Below are positions 60,001 through 64,000 of a DNA stretch of 64,000 nt, one piece after another. Numbering within the stretch: position 1 is the stretch's first letter; each line of letters begins with the position of its first letter. The notes under the pieces were generated by a model. That model was given only the letters and a program-made list of their open reading frames with translations. It searched no databases and was not told the origin of the DNA. A program made the position numbers and the translations under genes. The stretch lies in NCBI RefSeq assembly GCF_905475345.1, contig NC_066587.1:2932070-2996069 (forward strand), read 5' to 3'. The DNA is from Vespula vulgaris (Eukaryota > Arthropoda > Insecta > Hymenoptera > Vespidae).

Positions 60001-61393
60001 TCTCTCTTTCTGCCTGTCCTAGATCGACATACCTCTTTAACTCCACTCTATCTCTATCTCTCTCTCTCTCTTTTTCTCTTTTTCTCTCTGTCCCTCCCCC
60101 TCTTTCTGTCATGCTCGAACGTCATCAACAGAGTTGTTAAGTTTCATATGAAGCTATGAAAGAAAATCTATTTTTTTTTGTTCCCCTTTTTCGAAACTCG
60201 TTAATACAAAATCGAAAATGTCGACATACACGTTAAATGCATTCATTTCTTTTGTTCCTTTTTTTTCTTTTCTTTTTATTTTATTTTATTTTTTTTTTTC
60301 TTCTTCCTCTTCTTTCTTTTACACAATTTAATTCGACACAAACTTCGTAGAAAATAAATATGATAAAATAGTGTTAAGTGATATAAGTACTTAAACCTAT
60401 GTACTTAAACGAACACGAATGCGAAATATCGAATGAAAATCTTATTTCTATATTTATATAGTACGTGAAAAATATAATGATACGATAAGTGTACTTCAGT
60501 TCGTTGTGGTAGTAGAAGGAAGATTCGTCCGACCGAGTAACTTTCAAGGATGTCGAGCGGAAAGTAAGCACCCGTGGAGAGCGCCAAAGGCTTCAACTGC
60601 GAAATGCTTCGACGTGAGACGTAATAACTAGCCGAACGCGTAGTACAAACGGCAGGGTAGAAAAACGGCAAGGGTGAGCGACTTTTGGGGAAATACGAGC
60701 TAGCTCGTTCGTTTCTCACGAAGGAAAATTTCTACTTTGACGAGAGAAACTCGGTGATACTTTTCCGTATTCCGCCGTTATTCGGGTGTTCGTTCGCTTT
60801 TCATTTCTTTTTCAAAGGATGGAAAGTTTTGTAGGTCATTCAGAAAGTGTATGTGTGTGAGAAAGAGAGAGAGAGAGAGAGGGTAGTTATAAAATCGATC
60901 GTATAGTTACCTTCTGTATATCGTTCGATTCGTCGATTTATCTCTTTCTCTTTAGTCTGTCATAACACAAGATGAAAGTGACGATAAAGAAAAATGAATC
61001 AGAGGGAGATGTAAATAGAAAAAGATAAAGAAAATAAATAAAAGAAAGAAGGAGAAAGAAGAAATTTAAAAAAAAATAAATAAATAAATAAAGACAAGAA
61101 GAAAAAAGCGAAAGAAGAAAAGCTCGCACAACCCTTTCGCCGCGACGTACACTCGTTAAAGTTTGAAGTCGCCACGCTTTCTGGTGCCAGCATGACACGA
61201 GTTTCATTAATTAAGCTAAGAGAGTTTCGTGAGAATCTGGAGGGGGGCAGATGTGAAGAACTATAGAAGGTCTACATCATGCGTCGAAGGGTGGGTGACA
61301 CGGACGAGAAGACTTATAGAGGGTAAAAGTTATGAGAATCATAGATAATAATACGAAAGATATTCTTTCGGAGTTCGTTTATCGTTAAATTGT

Positions 61394-61670
61394 TGAACTT
61401 TGTAGATTTCGAAAATATTTTCAGGGATAGTGGTATTTACTTCGTAAAATATTCGATATCTTTTTCTTGAAAATTATTTACCGAAGAACGCAGTAGGATA
61501 TTTGAAATGTTTCTTTTTATCAAAATTTCTGGACTTTGAGAACGAAGATTTCGAAAATTTTTCCGCGGGTGAGGTATTAAGTTATTTCGAAAAGCTTCGA
61601 TATTACTTTTTGAAAATTATTTATTAAAGACCCACAGTCGGATATTTTAAATGCTTCCTTGAAAGCTCTT
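61394..61670. repeat. Old tandem duplication, two units of about 140 bp
   Basis: Unit 1 (61394-61530) and unit 2 (61531-61670) share GATTTCGAAAAT (61405 and 61547), GAAAATTATTTA (61469 and 61612) and GGATATTT-AAATG (61496 and 61640) in the same order at offsets of 142-144 bases. The intervening sequence is also recognisably related. It is not a simple repeat. The units have drifted considerably, so the event is old or the sequence is fast-evolving. Confidence 0.75.
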
Positions 61671-63278
61671 TATATTTAATTTTCTATAGAACGATATTAA
61701 TCATTTATTTGTTTGGTATTATAATCTTTATTTGATTTATATTGATCTTTAATTTATATCATATATTGATCTTTAATTTATCGTTTCGTTTTAATATTTT
61801 TACACTTTATTTAATCAAGAATTTCAATATATGCGATATTTATTTATTAGTACTTATAAGTTGAGAATTATTAAATAAGTGATTTCGATGTTTAGCAATA
61901 TAAATTATTAATTCGTGAAATAACAATTATGATATCTTCGATAAAGAAAATAAATGAAATTTAAGAAGTAATTATGGCACAATCGAGGTCATGAAACGAT
62001 AAATTTTTACGGACAGAGAAAATCATATCGGTAAGGAAAGCTCGTGAATGCTAGAACGAAAGTCTTAATGTTCGAGAGTTTGCTGGGTGTTCATCTTAGT
62101 CGTGAATGCCGTTCAATAAGTTGAAAGTTTACTTCGACCTTCGCTTAGCTCTTGGAAATGAGATGGTGGATAATTAAGCGCGACGAGCCGAAAACTCAGC
62201 ATCTCTTATTCGACTTTCGAAGATGAGAGATTTTGCGACATTAAATTTGAAGACGATTCGTTGAAACTTTTCCTTAGAAGTTAAGAGAGTGCAAACGAAA
62301 AAAAAAAAATAAAAGAGAAAGAGAGAGAGAAGAAGAGAAAGAAAGAAAACTATCTCTCATCCTCTTTTTCCCTTTCTTTCAACATATTTTACGTTTCCAG
62401 CAGAATTTTCGTCTGATTTTACGGGATTAAAATATGTTTTTTTTTTTTGTTCACAACGGTACGCAGCAAAACAAAAAAAAAGGTTGGCAGGAAAAAATAG
62501 AAATATTTTTTTTTATTTCATTTTCCTCTTTCCTTCTTTTAAAAAATTTTTTTTGGTATTTTTATTTTGCTTAATCGCCTTAGGTTCTTTAACGTTTTCA
62601 AGTCAGTCGGTATTTAGTAAAATATTTATTCGAACGAGTAAGCTTACAATTTTGACGAAAATTTTGTTCAACCTTTTTCGACTCCTCGAATGAAGTCCTA
62701 TCATAGTAGTTACTTTAATACAAGTTATAGTCTAGAAGGGGTCTTAGAGGTCGGCTCGTATCTGGATTATATTTCCGACGATGGACCGTGGATGTTGAAG
62801 TAACTCGAGAATCGTGTAAACCACTTGAGAACATTCCCATCAACGGTTGCGGTCCACTTTATGGATTTTAAAAGCCGCACATAGAGTAGCTACGTGGTTT
62901 GTTCTACATCTCTTAAGGTTTTAACGTAACCATAATCGATCTGTAACATCGGATACGAGAAGAAAGTTCCCTTTGACATTTTCGACTGAAATTAACAGAT
63001 TCAGGGTTATTGCTGAAAGAACTATTCGTTGGAGTTCGTTCGACGGAGAAATTAACAGTAAATAATTTTAATTGAAAATTTCTAAAGGTCGGAGGTCAGT
63101 ATAGAAATGTTTAATATTTATTAATTCCTGAGGAACAATAGATATTCTATAAGGGAAACTGTGATCTATTAATAACCTCATTCGTCATCTCTATCGGAAT
63201 TGATAGCTTATTAAACAAGTTAAATAGCATTATAGAAAAATATTCTGATAATAAATTCTATGGAGAATAGAAAGACAT

Positions 63279-63334
<56 letters not shown>

Positions 63335-63480
63335 GTTATATAGAAGTGGTAAATATTTATGATCATCAATTATAACTTCATCAAATAACATGACATTAAA
63401 ACGATTCATTCAGACCGCTGCCACTTATCGCAACGACGTAAAAATGAGAGGTATATCAAACTTCGAGTTTTATTTCATGA
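61671..63480. other. AT-rich non-coding segment
   Basis: A 19-bp exact direct repeat (61739-61757 and 61763-61781) follows the tandem duplication. Then come unique sequence, poly-A/GA at 62297-62345, T-rich tracts at 62440-62550, and a large (TA)n at 63279-63332 whose flanks (ACATTA and TAATGT) make it a long palindrome. The stretch 62700-63060 is unique. No exon seen. Confidence 0.5.
63275..63337. repeat. (TA)n within a 60-bp palindrome
   Basis: The flanks ACATTA and TAATGT are complementary, and the TA core, interrupted once by TATG, is self-complementary. Cruciform extrusion is plausible. Confidence 0.8.
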
Positions 63481-63486
63481 AAAAAA

Positions 63487-63508
63487 TGAGAGAGAAAGAA
63501 AAAGAGAA

Positions 63509-63539
<31 letters not shown>

Positions 63540-63720
63540 GAGGAAGAGGGAGAGAGAGAGAGAGAGAGAGAGAGGAAGAAAAGGTAGAGGAAGCCAGAGC
63601 CGAAAATGTGAAATTCGTAGAGCTCGAGTCGACTGAAATGGCACGAAAAGCACGACCTGGACGAGGGAGAACAATGCTCGTGGATTTCGAGTCCGCCAAG
63701 ATGGCGGCCTAATTAGGAAG
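63487..63720 (+). promoter_or_regulatory. (GA)n tract beside a perfect YY1/Pho-type motif
   Basis: About 85 bases of GA-rich repeat (63490-63575) are followed by a unique CpG-rich block containing AAGATGGCGGC at 63698-63708. That string is the full YY1 consensus, and its core is the site of the fly homologue Pho. GAGAG and Pho sites together are hallmarks of insect Polycomb response elements. The full-length YY1 motif also marks promoters and leader starts. A frame open from 63389 runs through the GA repeat into 40 protein-like codons ending at TAA 63710-63712, but it lacks an ATG near its start. Confidence 0.35.
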
Positions 63721-64000
63721 AACGCGTCTTAAATATGGATGTCGAGCCGACAGAAAATGCGAGAGTAAGAAAGAACGGGATGGGAGCGGAAAAGTGAAAA
63801 GGGGAGAGGGACGAAAAGAGGATAGGAAAGACTCGTATTCGTTTTTTTCTTTTTTTTTTTCTTCTACTACTACTACTTCTTCTTCCCTTCCATTTTTTCC
63901 CTTCCATTTTTTCCCTTTCTTCTTTCTCCTCATTTCTTTCCTGTTTTTTTTTTCTTTTTCTTTCTTTCTTTTTTCTTTTTTCTTTCTTTTCCTTTTTCTT
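63721..64000. other. Window end: unique block then pyrimidine tract
   Basis: Purine-rich unique sequence to about 63830 is followed by an almost pure T/C tract from 63842 to the window edge, with a short CTA repeat near 63865-63880. No coding signal; the tract continues beyond the window. Confidence 0.6.

Larger units (their letters stand above)
54950..61390. other. Intron or non-coding segment
   Basis: Holds (ATAAA)n at 55470-55495, (CAA)n-(TAA)n at 55645-55703, TC at 56040-56056 and 56226-56242, a GTTC/GTAC array at 56596-56686, (TAC)n at 57014-57075, TC at 59754-59800, 59980-60010 and 60045-60095, T-rich tracts at 60250-60310, and AAAT at 61071-61094. The block 60520-60720 is CpG-rich and non-repetitive. 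An acceptor-like site opens this segment (see findings). A direct repeat AATGATATAAAAC occurs at 59162 and 59186. Confidence 0.5.

Noticed and set aside
1..64000. tRNA, rRNA, CRISPR, known miRNA or transposase genes
   Set aside because: I looked for tRNA B-box sequence with a fitting acceptor stem, several common insect miRNA seeds, regular spacer arrays and transposase-like frames on both strands. None was convincing.

Overview
The window looks like AT-rich nuclear DNA from an insect. Hymenoptera (bee or wasp) is my best guess. Three things point there: a high density of CpG dinucleotides despite the AT-rich base, very dense (GA)n/(TC)n, (TA)n and poly-T/poly-pyrimidine microsatellites, and almost no recognisable coding sequence or transposon genes. 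Nothing is bacterial or viral: there are no operons, no Shine-Dalgarno series, and no rRNA, tRNA or CRISPR. The order-level assignment is inference, not proof.

The one segment I would defend as coding is a first coding exon on the plus strand at 9298-9501. It has an ATG in good context, an in-frame stop 54 bases upstream, 68 codons of low-repeat sequence, and a perfect GTAAGT splice donor in phase 0. I do not recognise the protein. Upstream, in order, lie a long flank (1-5882), about 700 bp of nearly pure purine on the plus strand (5883-6620), a sharp GC-rich island (about 6621-6860) that is the best promoter candidate, and a likely long 5' leader (6861-9297). The leader contains a 64-codon upstream ORF and a perfect 12-bp hairpin.

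Everything from 9502 to 64000 is best read as one very long first intron, or intron plus intergenic DNA: microsatellites separated by short blocks of unique, GC-richer sequence. The unique blocks are where regulatory content is likely. They include a possible recursive-splice exon at 28213-28262; a unique block with a CAGGTAG heptamer at 25.8 kb; a very regular four-run G-quadruplex motif on the minus strand at 38.5 kb; a TATA-bearing block at 39.3 kb; a block with a small membrane-type ORF at 43.0 kb; a cluster of E2F-type sites with CCAAT boxes at 50.2 kb; an old 140-bp tandem duplication at 61.4 kb; and a YY1/Pho-type motif next to a (GA)n tract at 63.5-63.7 kb.

A long first intron with scattered regulatory-looking islands is typical of developmental regulators or neuronal genes with alternative promoters. 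That is a reading of the architecture, since no domain is visible. I found no convincing new protein system in this window. The best leads are the leader structure, the recursive-splice candidate and the promoter-like islands.
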